A stretch of DNA of 64,000 nt from positions 372,001 to 436,000 of the forward strand of contig JAMXDE010000032.1 of assembly GCA_026770025.1 (NCBI GenBank), given 5' to 3'. Of the stretch, positions 43,459 through 52,767 are shown piece by piece. Every line of letters starts with the position of its first letter. Positions within the stretch are counted from its first letter, which is position 1. The position numbers were made by a program, and so were the translations under genes. This DNA comes from Craspedostauros australis (lineage: Eukaryota > Bacillariophyta > Bacillariophyceae > Mastogloiales > Achnanthaceae). The notes under the pieces are model-generated. The model made no database searches. It was given only the letters and a program-made list of their open reading frames with translations, and had not been told where the DNA came from.

Positions 43459-46400
43459 ATGCACTCTCTGTCAACACCACCATCGCCGCATCACAAGTCG
43501 GGACGCGTGTCGTCGTCGTCGTCGAGCAGCCGCGTCGGTGGATCCTCCAATGGGATCGGGCAGTCACCCTCGAAGCGATACAACGGCACATCGTCCGCCC
43601 TGGCCGGCGCCGCCTCGTTGCCGAGCCTCTCGCACGCGCAGCAGCAGTCGGCCTACGCGCAAAACATCGCCAAGAGCATGACCATCGACGAGATGCGGCA
43701 GCTGCATCAGCGCGCCTTGCGGGATGCGGAGGCCAAGCAGACGGAGCTGCGCCTCGTCCTGGCATCCCGCTACCGAGAGCTGGTGGGCAGCAGCGACGAG
43801 GTCACCAAGATGAGGGAGCGGTCGCAGGAGCTGCATGATCTCGTGCACGCCCTGCCCACCTTGATGCACAAGCTCATCGATGCTTCTGCTGATCATGCTA
43901 GCAGCAGCAGCAGCAGTTGGGAGGCCGCAGCTGCTGTTGAGAATGGGCACGGTCGTACCAACCGTCACACAAACGGCCACACCAACGGTGACAATGGACA
44001 CGCTGCTGCGAACAAGCACGGCACGGCAGAGTCGCAACGAATCTTCCAACTGCGAACGGATCTGGCGCAACTCCCACGTCTGATCCACCGGGCGTTGGAC
44101 GATGACCGGGTCCACGAGGCGACGACCCACCTGCTGCACTTCTTCCGACTGGTGGCGGCGGAGACAGACGAATACCCGCTCGCCAACGCCCTGGCACCCG
44201 ACGTTGCCAAACCGTTCCAGGATGCTTCCTCTTCCAACAATATCGACGTCGTCGTCAAGGCGCAGATCCGAATGCTCTTCCTGCACCTGCAGATACTCCC
44301 CAGCAAAATCGTCCGCATGTCCAAGGAGATCCTCAACACCTCCGCCTCCTACAACACCGATCCCATCTACGGCGCACAGCGGTCGGCCGCCGCACTGTCG
44401 ACGTTGGATCTGCTCAACGCAAGCACCCGCAACAACCTGGAGCCCGACAGCCAGGCGCACATACTGGATCTATACTTCGAGTCCAAGGCGGACCTGCTTC
44501 AATCGTTGCTCAGCCAGCTCAGCGATGTCTCCGGAATCGGCGGAACCAAGACCAAAGCAGCGACAACGGCGTCAGGCGCAAATGCAAACGCAAACGCCCG
44601 ATCTCTATCCACCACGGCGTCAGCAGCGGAAGAGATCCTCTCCAAAATCGTCCTCATCCTCCAGCACGACGTGCTGCTGCACCCGTACCAGATGTTCATC
44701 CTCCGAAACTTTCCGACGATGGAAGACGATCCGACGGTTGCGCAATCCATCATGAATTCGCTGCCCATGTTCCTGCCGCAGGTGGTGCAAACGAAGGCGT
44801 CCAACTTCCTGGCCGCCCACCTTCCTCTCATTCGAACCAAGGTCAAGACGATCCTGGTGGAGATCGCGGGCACCACGGCGGCTGCGCTGGGGCAGATCCG
44901 ACAGTCGCTCTACGACAAGACCGACGGCATCGAATGCATGACGCAGCTCAACAGCAACGGCGTCTGCACGTGGGAGGATGCTGTCCAGGGCATCGTGCAC
45001 ATCCCAGCCGTGCTCAATGCGGCTGGATCGGGGTCCATGGCATCAGCCATCAACGGATCCAAAGATGACGGCCTCATGGGCGAGACCGCACTGCAGCAGC
45101 GCAAGTTCTCGCTCTGGAGCGTCCTCTTCTCCAACACCTTCTCCTCTCTGGTGCATTCCCTGCTGACGAGCTCCTTCCATTCGGTCCACACCAAGGTCGC
45201 CTCCACCCTGCGCCAATCCCTCGCCAACGCACCACCCTTGTCCAAGCTTCTCCCGCACGAGGCCTACAGAAACACGCTCCACATGGCCACCGACCTCAAC
45301 GCGGCGCTGTCCAAGGTCAGCGACGACGCGCACGAACTTCTCGTGCATGCGGAAGAACGTGAAGAGTCCGAGCGGCGTCTGCGACAATCGCTCTACGTCC
45401 AGGCATGCGAGATCATGGGCCGTCTCATCTGCGAGCTGCGTCACATGCTCTACCAGGACGCAACGCAGGATGCGGAGGCCTCCAAATCATCCGTCAAGGA
45501 GCTCATCGTGGGGCGTCTCTGCTACCTCCTCAAGTTCCGTCTCAACACGCTCGCCAAGCTCCTCGATCCAAAATCATCGCCATCTTCCATCCAGGGCACG
45601 AGCGGAATGATCACGCTCCTCGAGCTGCAGTCCGCCTTCGACCTCGCGGATGACAACGACGACGGTCTCATCACCTTCGACGAAGCCATCGAGGCTGTGG
45701 ACAGCGCCTTCGCCGGAACCCAATACCGCGGTGCGCAAATGGTTCGCGAAACCCTGCTCCTTTCGGCCAACACGGACAACGACACGATGGCCAACGCTTC
45801 CGCCTCGCCTCCCAGCGGCGGCCTCCCCAACCTCACCAGCTACCTCAAGGTCAGCTCCGGACGCGACGTCACCTTGAACGAGCTGGCGCTGCTGTCGGCT
45901 CGTGGACTGCGACACGACGACAGCGGCAAGCACAGCGCCCTCGGGACCATCCAGGATTCCTTGGACGGCATCATCTCGACATGCTTCGGCCAGTGGGCGC
46001 AAGTGGCTCTCTTGTCGCTAGGCGAATCCCTTTCCCAAAATGCTACTCTCTTTGTCGAAGCCGCAACGACCACCAAGGAGGATGAATACAAGCGCATGTA
46101 CTATCCCAACACAAAGGCGAACTCAACAGCCTCACAGCAGCCGTGCGTCGGCACGGTGTCGCCGTACCTCCTCGAGTACGTCACCGGCGTGGCGTTCGTG
46201 CTCAATCGATCCATCTCTCCCTCCGATTCCATCGTGCCGGTGCCATCTCCAGATTACGCGCTCTCCATGGGCATCACGCCCAACGGCTCCAACAAGATAC
46301 CCACCATGCACGATCTCATCCGCCGTTCGCTTCTCAACGAATCGCTCTCGTGCACAACGGAGGTGTTGGAGTCCGTCGTGCACGCGGCCGTCCCAACGCG

Positions 46401-46866
46401 GCCTGCGCAATGGCAGCTCCAGAATGACCTTTCCTTCGTGCATGTCGCATTCTGCGAGCGCAACACGATCCCCTTGGACAACGCGCAGGCCAGCCAGAAG
46501 CTTCCGCATCTGATCGCGGCCTGCAGAGCAACAGCTGATACGCAGGCGGTGGAGGACATCATCGAACAAAATCGCACGTTCGTCTTCGAATCCTGCGATC
46601 TCTTCCTCTCCTCTCTGCTGGGAACCGCCAGCTACGATGCTGGAACGACCACCAGCAACGGGAGCAACACGCTGCTGCACACGCCGCTGCCTTCCACATG
46701 CCGTTTTGCGCTGTTGCCCGTACAATCCGATCGCACCCTCGCCGACATCCAGCTGCGCGAGAACTACGCCGAGCGCAACAAGGCCAACAACCGGCAGAGT
46801 ACCGTGGGCAGTGGTGTGATGCGCACCGGTCTCGGCTTTCTCAGTTCCATGCTCAAGAAGAATTAG
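43459..46866 (+). CDS. COG1: Conserved oligomeric Golgi complex subunit 1, with EF-hand
   Basis: Lobe-A subunit of the COG tether for retrograde vesicles at the Golgi. 1135 residues, single exon; human COG1 is 980. After a Ser/Gly-rich leader, the N-terminal helix of COG/CATCHR proteins is clear: MTIDEMRQLHQRALRDAEAK, then ELRLVLASRYRELVGSSDEV and MRERSQELHDLVHALP. Later helices include LIHRALDDDRVHEATTHLLHFF and LRQSLYVQACEIMGRLICEL. An unusual feature is a complete EF-hand at residues about 720-752: helix LLELQSAFDLA, loop residues 731-742 (DDNDDGLITFDE) with Asp/Asn at positions 1, 3 and 5, Gly at 6, Ile at 8 and Glu at 12, then helix AIEAVDSAF. A His/Asn/Gly-rich loop lies near 170-190. 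The ATG at 43459 is the first in frame. Confidence 0.82.
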   Translation: MHSLSTPPSPHHKSGRVSSSSSSSRVGGSSNGIGQSPSKRYNGTSSALAGAASLPSLSHAQQQSAYAQNIAKSMTIDEMRQLHQRALRDAEAKQTELRLVLASRYRELVGSSDEVTKMRERSQELHDLVHALPTLMHKLIDASADHASSSSSSWEAAAAVENGHGRTNRHTNGHTNGDNGHAAANKHGTAESQRIFQLRTDLAQLPRLIHRALDDDRVHEATTHLLHFFRLVAAETDEYPLANALAPDVAKPFQDASSSNNIDVVVKAQIRMLFLHLQILPSKIVRMSKEILNTSASYNTDPIYGAQRSAAALSTLDLLNASTRNNLEPDSQAHILDLYFESKADLLQSLLSQLSDVSGIGGTKTKAATTASGANANANARSLSTTASAAEEILSKIVLILQHDVLLHPYQMFILRNFPTMEDDPTVAQSIMNSLPMFLPQVVQTKASNFLAAHLPLIRTKVKTILVEIAGTTAAALGQIRQSLYDKTDGIECMTQLNSNGVCTWEDAVQGIVHIPAVLNAAGSGSMASAINGSKDDGLMGETALQQRKFSLWSVLFSNTFSSLVHSLLTSSFHSVHTKVASTLRQSLANAPPLSKLLPHEAYRNTLHMATDLNAALSKVSDDAHELLVHAEEREESERRLRQSLYVQACEIMGRLICELRHMLYQDATQDAEASKSSVKELIVGRLCYLLKFRLNTLAKLLDPKSSPSSIQGTSGMITLLELQSAFDLADDNDDGLITFDEAIEAVDSAFAGTQYRGAQMVRETLLLSANTDNDTMANASASPPSGGLPNLTSYLKVSSGRDVTLNELALLSARGLRHDDSGKHSALGTIQDSLDGIISTCFGQWAQVALLSLGESLSQNATLFVEAATTTKEDEYKRMYYPNTKANSTASQQPCVGTVSPYLLEYVTGVAFVLNRSISPSDSIVPVPSPDYALSMGITPNGSNKIPTMHDLIRRSLLNESLSCTTEVLESVVHAAVPTRPAQWQLQNDLSFVHVAFCERNTIPLDNAQASQKLPHLIAACRATADTQAVEDIIEQNRTFVFESCDLFLSSLLGTASYDAGTTTSNGSNTLLHTPLPSTCRFALLPVQSDRTLADIQLRENYAERNKANNRQSTVGSGVMRTGLGFLSSMLKKN

Positions 46867-47469
46867 AACGGGCGAGCATGACAGGCATCGTATTGCGTGA
46901 TATGATATGGTGTGATAGATCCCATCATTACGCGGTGCTATACTTGATGCTGTTCTGAATTTGCAAGCATCATCATCCGTTCACACTGGGACAACAACAG
47001 CACGCAACGCAAGTCGACTGCTTCAGCTCGGTGCAATACTATCTGTTGAGCTATCTGCTGAGCACAACGTCACGATATGGTCCTGAGGCCTGCTCCTTAC
47101 CATAATAGCAACACCTTTGTCAATACCATCCTCTCTGTGATGATCGTGATTCCAAGGGACCCGTGCAGCCAGCACACTACTCTGGCCGAAAGTGATTTGC
47201 ATCTTGTCTTCCCGGTGGTGTTTCTGAATGTTTAATCGTAGTAGGTAGCCTACGTACGTATACTAGCGTTGTTAGCGTTTTGTGTCATCTTGCATGTTCT
47301 TCGGTAGACCTTGCGATGCCCAAGCATTGGGAAAGGCATGGTGGAAGGTTATCTTACATCCCACCAATGATGTGTACTTGAGAGTCAATTGTGCGGAATG
47401 CGTATGCGGCACAACATACCCCACCACACTGTTTGCAATGTTCTCGAGAGTACCATACTGCAGAGTACT
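46867..47469. other. Convergent intergenic region, COG1 / M16 protease
   Basis: About 600 bp between 3' ends. No gene or repeat is recognised. Confidence 0.5.
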
Positions 47470-50400
47470 CTAAGGCACCGAGTTGCTGCCCATCTGGGTG
47501 CGGTAGAGCTTGATATCGTCGATGCCCAAAGTAACCCCCACACCCACTGGCAACACATTGTCGGGTGAGTACCCTCCGGACATGGCTGGCTTGGCGCTCT
47601 TGGCAGCACCGACGCTTGGCACGGATTCCGAGATGAGCAACCGCCGTCCATCCTGCACGTACAGCCGATCCCAGAACTCCAACATATCCTCCTTCGTCAC
47701 ATCCAGCAGGGCCGCTGCCTCGCGCTGGGGACGATCGAACTGCAACCGGTCCACAGCAATCTCGGCCCAATTGCGCGTCACCTCCTGCACGAGCTGCTTA
47801 TCGGGCTCGGTCTTGCGCGCGATGAGGGATTTAACAAAGACGGCGAAGTCCGCGGTGGAGATCTTGTCGAAGACATTGCCGCGTGCGTTGTCGAGGAACT
47901 TCAACGCTGCCTTGGTGAGCTTGTCGGCCGGTGCCACGCTGGATTGGACGACGAAGCCGAAGAAGCGAGTCTTGCCGTTAGCGCGAACGCCGCTCGAGAC
48001 GATGTATCCCAGCTGCTGCTTGGTGCGCAGATCTTCGTAGAATGGTTCGCCGAGGATGTAGCCGATCAGCTCCATGAGCACATGATCCCTGGGCTCCTTG
48101 GACAGGCTTTGCAGGACGACGTAAACGGCGCTGTTGCTGTTGGATGGGTTCGGTTCGGGGAACGTAACTCGGTTTGGCGGGGCCGTTCGGTTGGTTGGTG
48201 GCAGCGGCAGTGGTTCCAGCTGCTTGGGATACTCTTCGACAGGTATCGCGTTGAAACCGAGGGTCTTATCCAGCGACTGCACCAAAGCCAGGGCTTCGTT
48301 CTCATCCACGTTGCCCTGCACCAACGCAAGGCCCTTGCCAGATTTCCACACGCGGTTGCTGTACTCGATGAGATCCTCCAAGGAGATGGTCTGGATGGCG
48401 TCGCGGAGGATCCGGTTGTCGTACGTGAACTTGTCGGGCTGCGTGACGAGGTTGGCGTAGAAGGCGCAATGGGAGTACGGTTGCTTCACATCGAAGGCGG
48501 CGTAGCCACGTTCGATCTGGTCCTGGTATCGCTCGAACTCCTTCTCATTGCGTGGCAGGACGTCGCGCACGTCAGAGGAGACCTTCTTGGAGACGTAGGC
48601 TGCGAATTGCTGCAGCTTGTCGTTGTATCCGCCAAAGGCCATTCGCACTCCACGTGGGATGACCTTGACGTCGTACGTGAGTCCCGCCAATCCTGCGTCG
48701 TAGGCGTACTCCCCGAGCTTGTCAAACACGCAGGCTTCGAACAGAGACGCCATCACGGCGTTCTTGGGCGAGGAGTAGACCTCCTTGTTCAGGAGCTGGA
48801 AGATGATGAAGGCCTTGGGCTGACCGAATCGATTGTCGGCCTTGTAATGCACGGTCCAGCGTCCGTCGGGACCATCGTCGCGGATGATGCGTGGCGCCTC
48901 GATGGGTTTCATGCGGTCCTCGAAGCTGCGCTTTTCGAATCGGTCCTTGGGCGGCGGCGGGATCTTGACCCTGAGGCCCGCCTCGGATGGGATGAAGACG
49001 TTGGGTCTGGGAAAGTCGACGTTCAGGGTCTGCGGACGCATCGGCATCTTCCATCTGGCCAACGTGGATTCTGGGATTCGTTCCACGGAGTAGTCGGTGC
49101 CGTACCACTTCTCCGACTTGTTCGTCTGGCCTTGGAACGACTTACTGATGAGCGTCACCATGCTGTTGTCGACCGTGAGCTGATCCAGGAGCTCGTTCGT
49201 GAGCCGCTTCGTGAACTCGAGCTGGTCCTTGGATGTGAATGAAGTGCGTGGATCGCTGGATGTGATGACGGACGCATCCGAATTGGACAAGGCCAGCCGG
49301 CGAGGACCGGCCACGACCAGCGACGGCGGGTACTTCTGCAGAGAGCTCGCCAGCGTCGTGACGTATCCATCGACTCCGCCTTTCGCCGCGAATCTCCAGC
49401 CGAGCTCCTCAACTTGCAGAACTTCCGAGAAGACGTAGCTGGGTATCGATCTGGCTTTGAGCATTCCGAGGTAGGAGTAGACCGATTCGATGATCTGATC
49501 CGTCTCCACAAGGCCGTCCTTCGTGAGGCCCACGGTGATTTCGAAGACCTCGTAGTCTGACAGCTCCGACTCCGATCCCACCGACAATGAATTGGCCCAC
49601 CCCTTTCGCTTGAGGTAGGAGAGCAGCGATCCCGGTCCCTCGTGGCCGATGAGATGCGCGATGTAGTTGGACTGCTTGGCCAGCAGCGCGTTTGTGCGGT
49701 CGTCGCTGTTGGTGTAGACGATCGGCCAGTTGATGGCGACCTGACGCAGATCCTGCACCGGCACGACCTTGAGCTTGTGACCGAAGGACGGGATGATGTT
49801 GCTGTCGCTGTACGGTGCGACGATGCCGTCCCACGCATCTTCTGGCTTCGGCGCCTGCTTGTTGGGGATTTCTCCAAAGGCCTTTTGCACCATCTCCTGG
49901 AGCTTGTCGATCGACTGCGGTCCCACTACAGCCAGCGTCATCTGGTTGGCGGAGTAGTGCTTGTCGTAGAATTTGAGCAGCTCCTCACGCAGGTTGAGCC
50001 CCGCCTTCTTGGTGTCGGTGAGCAGCGTCTGCTTGTTGCCCGTGAAGAACTTGGAATGCGGGTGATCCTGATTCTGCCTGGCCTTCTCCAGCTGGTAGAT
50101 GCGGAAGTTGTCCGATTGCAGGTTCTTGGCATTCTCGCTCTCGATAGCGTTGAGCTCCCGCCCCGTGGCCGCCTCCGTGAAGAGCGGCGATGTGAAGAAG
50201 GAACCGAATCGATCCAGACCTTCTCCGAAGCGCTGTTCGGATTCCGCATCCATGGTGAAGTGGTAGACGGTGTCCTCGCTGGCCGTGTAGGCGTTGGAAG
50301 AGCCGCCGTTCGTGGAGAGGAAGCTCTCGAAGGAGTCTTCCTTGGGGTACGGCTTGGTCCCCAGGAAGAGCATGTGCTCATTGAAGTGCGCCAGTCCCCG

Positions 50401-51078
50401 CACGCCCTCCGGATCGGACGTGGCGCCCACGTGCACATCCATGGCACCGCCGGCGTCGTTTGAGGTCGGGTCGGAACACAGGATGACCTTGAGGCCGTTG
50501 TCCATGATGTACGCCAGGTAATCGCGATCATCCAACGGAGGCTTGAGGATGTTGACGTTGGACCAGTCCTCAGCGGCCGCAAGCACCTTGATCTCCTCTG
50601 CTGCGTTGGCCTTCATGCCGTTGTTGCCATCTGCGTTGGTTGGATCTGGCAGCAACGTCGATCCGGTCGCCGCAAGCATGGAGAAGAGCAGCCTGCGACG
50701 CTGCTCGCTGCTGGCCAGGTCCTGCGCAGTCGATTCCGAGTTGGCTGCCATCTGCAGCACCGTCAGCTTCCGCGCAAGCTGCGAGGCATCGGCATTTCGG
50801 TTGCTGCTACTGCCGCTACTGGTGGTAGTGCATTGATTGATGCCTTGATGCATGCCTGCTGGTGCATATCCGTCCGGTCTCAATGTCGACTGGTCAGCTG
50901 TGGAGAACGCGCCGGCACCGTTGCCAGCTGGTCCTGTCAGCGATGATGGCACCGATGATTGCACTGATGCCGATGAGATGGTGTTGGGAGGAACGAACGC
51001 ATCGCCAAATAGTAGAAACGTACGCGGAGCTGCACAACAAACCAGCAGCGCGGCAACCGCCGACCTTGACACCAACAT
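47470..51078 (-). CDS. Plastid-type M16 metalloprotease (insulysin/pitrilysin family)
   Basis: 1202 residues, single exon, full length for an insulin-degrading-enzyme-type protease (about 1000) plus a leader. The inverted zinc motif HxxEH is HFNEH at residues 231-235, in GLAHFNEHMLFLGT. The downstream zinc Glu lies in NAIESENAKNLQSDNFRIYQLEK, the typical IDE signature. Two N-terminal-half and two C-terminal-half M16 domains are present; the C-terminal half contains the RTKQQLGYIVSSG motif. The N-terminus MLVSRSAVAALLVCCAAPRT is a signal peptide followed by GDAFVPP, an Ala-Phe plastid motif, so the enzyme probably degrades imported transit peptides or other peptides in the plastid or its surrounding compartments. 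ATG 51078 is the first true ATG in frame and supplies this leader; the upstream open frame is not preceded by an ATG. Confidence 0.92.
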   Translation of the reverse strand: MLVSRSAVAALLVCCAAPRTFLLFGDAFVPPNTISSASVQSSVPSSLTGPAGNGAGAFSTADQSTLRPDGYAPAGMHQGINQCTTTSSGSSSNRNADASQLARKLTVLQMAANSESTAQDLASSEQRRRLLFSMLAATGSTLLPDPTNADGNNGMKANAAEEIKVLAAAEDWSNVNILKPPLDDRDYLAYIMDNGLKVILCSDPTSNDAGGAMDVHVGATSDPEGVRGLAHFNEHMLFLGTKPYPKEDSFESFLSTNGGSSNAYTASEDTVYHFTMDAESEQRFGEGLDRFGSFFTSPLFTEAATGRELNAIESENAKNLQSDNFRIYQLEKARQNQDHPHSKFFTGNKQTLLTDTKKAGLNLREELLKFYDKHYSANQMTLAVVGPQSIDKLQEMVQKAFGEIPNKQAPKPEDAWDGIVAPYSDSNIIPSFGHKLKVVPVQDLRQVAINWPIVYTNSDDRTNALLAKQSNYIAHLIGHEGPGSLLSYLKRKGWANSLSVGSESELSDYEVFEITVGLTKDGLVETDQIIESVYSYLGMLKARSIPSYVFSEVLQVEELGWRFAAKGGVDGYVTTLASSLQKYPPSLVVAGPRRLALSNSDASVITSSDPRTSFTSKDQLEFTKRLTNELLDQLTVDNSMVTLISKSFQGQTNKSEKWYGTDYSVERIPESTLARWKMPMRPQTLNVDFPRPNVFIPSEAGLRVKIPPPPKDRFEKRSFEDRMKPIEAPRIIRDDGPDGRWTVHYKADNRFGQPKAFIIFQLLNKEVYSSPKNAVMASLFEACVFDKLGEYAYDAGLAGLTYDVKVIPRGVRMAFGGYNDKLQQFAAYVSKKVSSDVRDVLPRNEKEFERYQDQIERGYAAFDVKQPYSHCAFYANLVTQPDKFTYDNRILRDAIQTISLEDLIEYSNRVWKSGKGLALVQGNVDENEALALVQSLDKTLGFNAIPVEEYPKQLEPLPLPPTNRTAPPNRVTFPEPNPSNSNSAVYVVLQSLSKEPRDHVLMELIGYILGEPFYEDLRTKQQLGYIVSSGVRANGKTRFFGFVVQSSVAPADKLTKAALKFLDNARGNVFDKISTADFAVFVKSLIARKTEPDKQLVQEVTRNWAEIAVDRLQFDRPQREAAALLDVTKEDMLEFWDRLYVQDGRRLLISESVPSVGAAKSAKPAMSGGYSPDNVLPVGVGVTLGIDDIKLYRTQMGSNSVP

Positions 51079-51744
51079 TGTGACCTTCTTTGTTTTGCCC
51101 TTTCCACGGTGATCGCCGCGATGAGTGCGTGTCTGTATGCGTGTATGTGCGTGATCGATGGGAGACGAAGAGACCGGCCTCGGAAGCAGCCGAGGGTGCA
51201 AAGGCAAGGCTCGTCGTTGTGTCTCTCTGCGTTGGTCCTTGTTGTGTTTGGCCCAGAGATGGGGTTGATGCCAACGAATCGAAATCAACAAAGCAAGAGC
51301 GTATCGCGGAGTCCCACCATTTTTGTCTCGTCGTTTCCCATGGTGCCTCCCTTTGTTGTGTTGGTGATTGGTGATGTGGACTGGCCTCGTGTGAGTCCAC
51401 GCAACAAAAAGTCCGTGGAATTCTCATGTCAACAGGAACTGCCGCGTCACCCGTGAACCAGGCTAACCGTGAATGAATTGTGGTTGAATCACACCAGTCG
51501 ATCGACCAAAACGGTATCCCAACATCTTGTCACGACACCAAGATTGTTCTCCTTTCACCGACAGCAACGAGAGAGGCATCTCCCACCACAAGGAAAAGAG
51601 AGGAACAACAGCGTCGTTGCATCTGACGTGCGCACTTGCGAGCCATTATCCGACCTACTCTATCAATAAATTGAATACAAGCACGAGCTATTATACAAGA
51701 CATATAATAGGTCGCACCATACTCGTACTATACGTGTACCGTCG
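51079..51744. other. Divergent intergenic region, M16 / DUF218 genes
   Basis: 666 bp. The DUF218-side end is AT-rich, with TATTATAC at 51689-51696 and CATATAATAG at 51701-51710. No gene is seen. Confidence 0.5.
51689..51696 (+). promoter_or_regulatory. TATTATAC element upstream of DUF218 gene
   Basis: Same octamer in the direction of transcription, 49 bp before the ATG. Confidence 0.4.
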
Positions 51745-52767
51745 ATGGCGAGGCCACGAAGGAGGGTCCAGAGGAAGCCGAGGGTGCTGCCACCTTCCGT
51801 GTCATTCCGCTTCATCACCAGGCTGACCTTGAGCTTCTTCGGTCTCATCGCCTTCCTGCTGTTCCTCTCCATCATTCGGCACAACGGAAGATCGCGCAAG
51901 ACGGGCAGTTTCCGATCACGACCGTCATCCTCTGCCTCTGCCGTAGCGGCAGCTATTGCAGCATCTCGCAGCACGATGAACAGCAGCAGCAGCAGCCAGC
52001 AGAACGTGTACACCACGCCGTCATCCATCCCAGACAACATTGTCTCCAACCTGGATGCCATCCTCGTCCTGGGCGGCGGGGTACCCGATTCGTTGACCAC
52101 CCCGCCTACTTACGTGCAACGCCGCTGCGATGATGCTGCCGAGATCGTTCAGAAGCATAATAATCTATCGCACAGCAAGGGTGACTTGCCCATCCTCTGC
52201 CTCAGCGCGGGCACGGCGCACATGGGACAGCTCATGTCACCGGATGGCCTGCCCATCTACGAATCCACATCCTCCGCGGCCTATCTGCAGCAGCACCATC
52301 ACCTGTCGCAGATCTTCGTCGAGACGGTCTCCTACGACACCATCGGCAACGCCTTTTACGCCCGCACAACCCACACCGATCTCACGGATTGGAGGCGGCT
52401 GCTCATCGTCACCAACCAATTTCACATGGATCGCACCAAGGCCATCTTCGATTGGATCTTTTTGGATTTGACGGACGAGCAGACGCGCCAAATGAAGTAC
52501 GAGCTGCACTACCTGTCCTCGCCGGATGTGGGGCTCACGCCGGCGGCCGTGGAGGCGCGGCAGCAGCGGGAAGCCAAGAGTCTTGCGACAGTGCAGACCA
52601 AGCTGGCGCCGCAGTACCGCACGATGAAGGAAGTGTATCAATTCCTCACGCGGAACCATTCGTTGTACACGACCAGCAAGTTGGTGCAGCGGGGGCAGGG
52701 TATCACGGATGAGACGGCATCCAAAGCTGTCAAGGAGAGCTATGGCGCAGGGGGCGGTGGGAAGTGA
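51745..52767 (+). CDS. DUF218/YdcF-like membrane-anchored protein
   Basis: 340 residues, single exon. A basic N-terminus (MARPRRRVQRKPR) precedes one transmembrane helix (LTLSFFGLIAFLLFLSI, about residues 29-45), giving a type II anchor. A Ser/Ala-rich linker follows. The DUF218 domain starts near residue 100 with DAILVLGGGVPD, then DDAAEIV, LPILCLSAGT, FVETVSYDTIGNAFYAR (the conserved S/N-T motif) and LLIVTNQFHMDRTKAIF. Bacterial YdcF/SanA relatives of this fold act in envelope maintenance; YdcF binds S-adenosylmethionine. In eukaryotic algae the function is unknown. The ATG at 51745 is the first after a TATA-like block and gives a positive-inside start. Confidence 0.85.
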   Translation: MARPRRRVQRKPRVLPPSVSFRFITRLTLSFFGLIAFLLFLSIIRHNGRSRKTGSFRSRPSSSASAVAAAIAASRSTMNSSSSSQQNVYTTPSSIPDNIVSNLDAILVLGGGVPDSLTTPPTYVQRRCDDAAEIVQKHNNLSHSKGDLPILCLSAGTAHMGQLMSPDGLPIYESTSSAAYLQQHHHLSQIFVETVSYDTIGNAFYARTTHTDLTDWRRLLIVTNQFHMDRTKAIFDWIFLDLTDEQTRQMKYELHYLSSPDVGLTPAAVEARQQREAKSLATVQTKLAPQYRTMKEVYQFLTRNHSLYTTSKLVQRGQGITDETASKAVKESYGAGGGGK

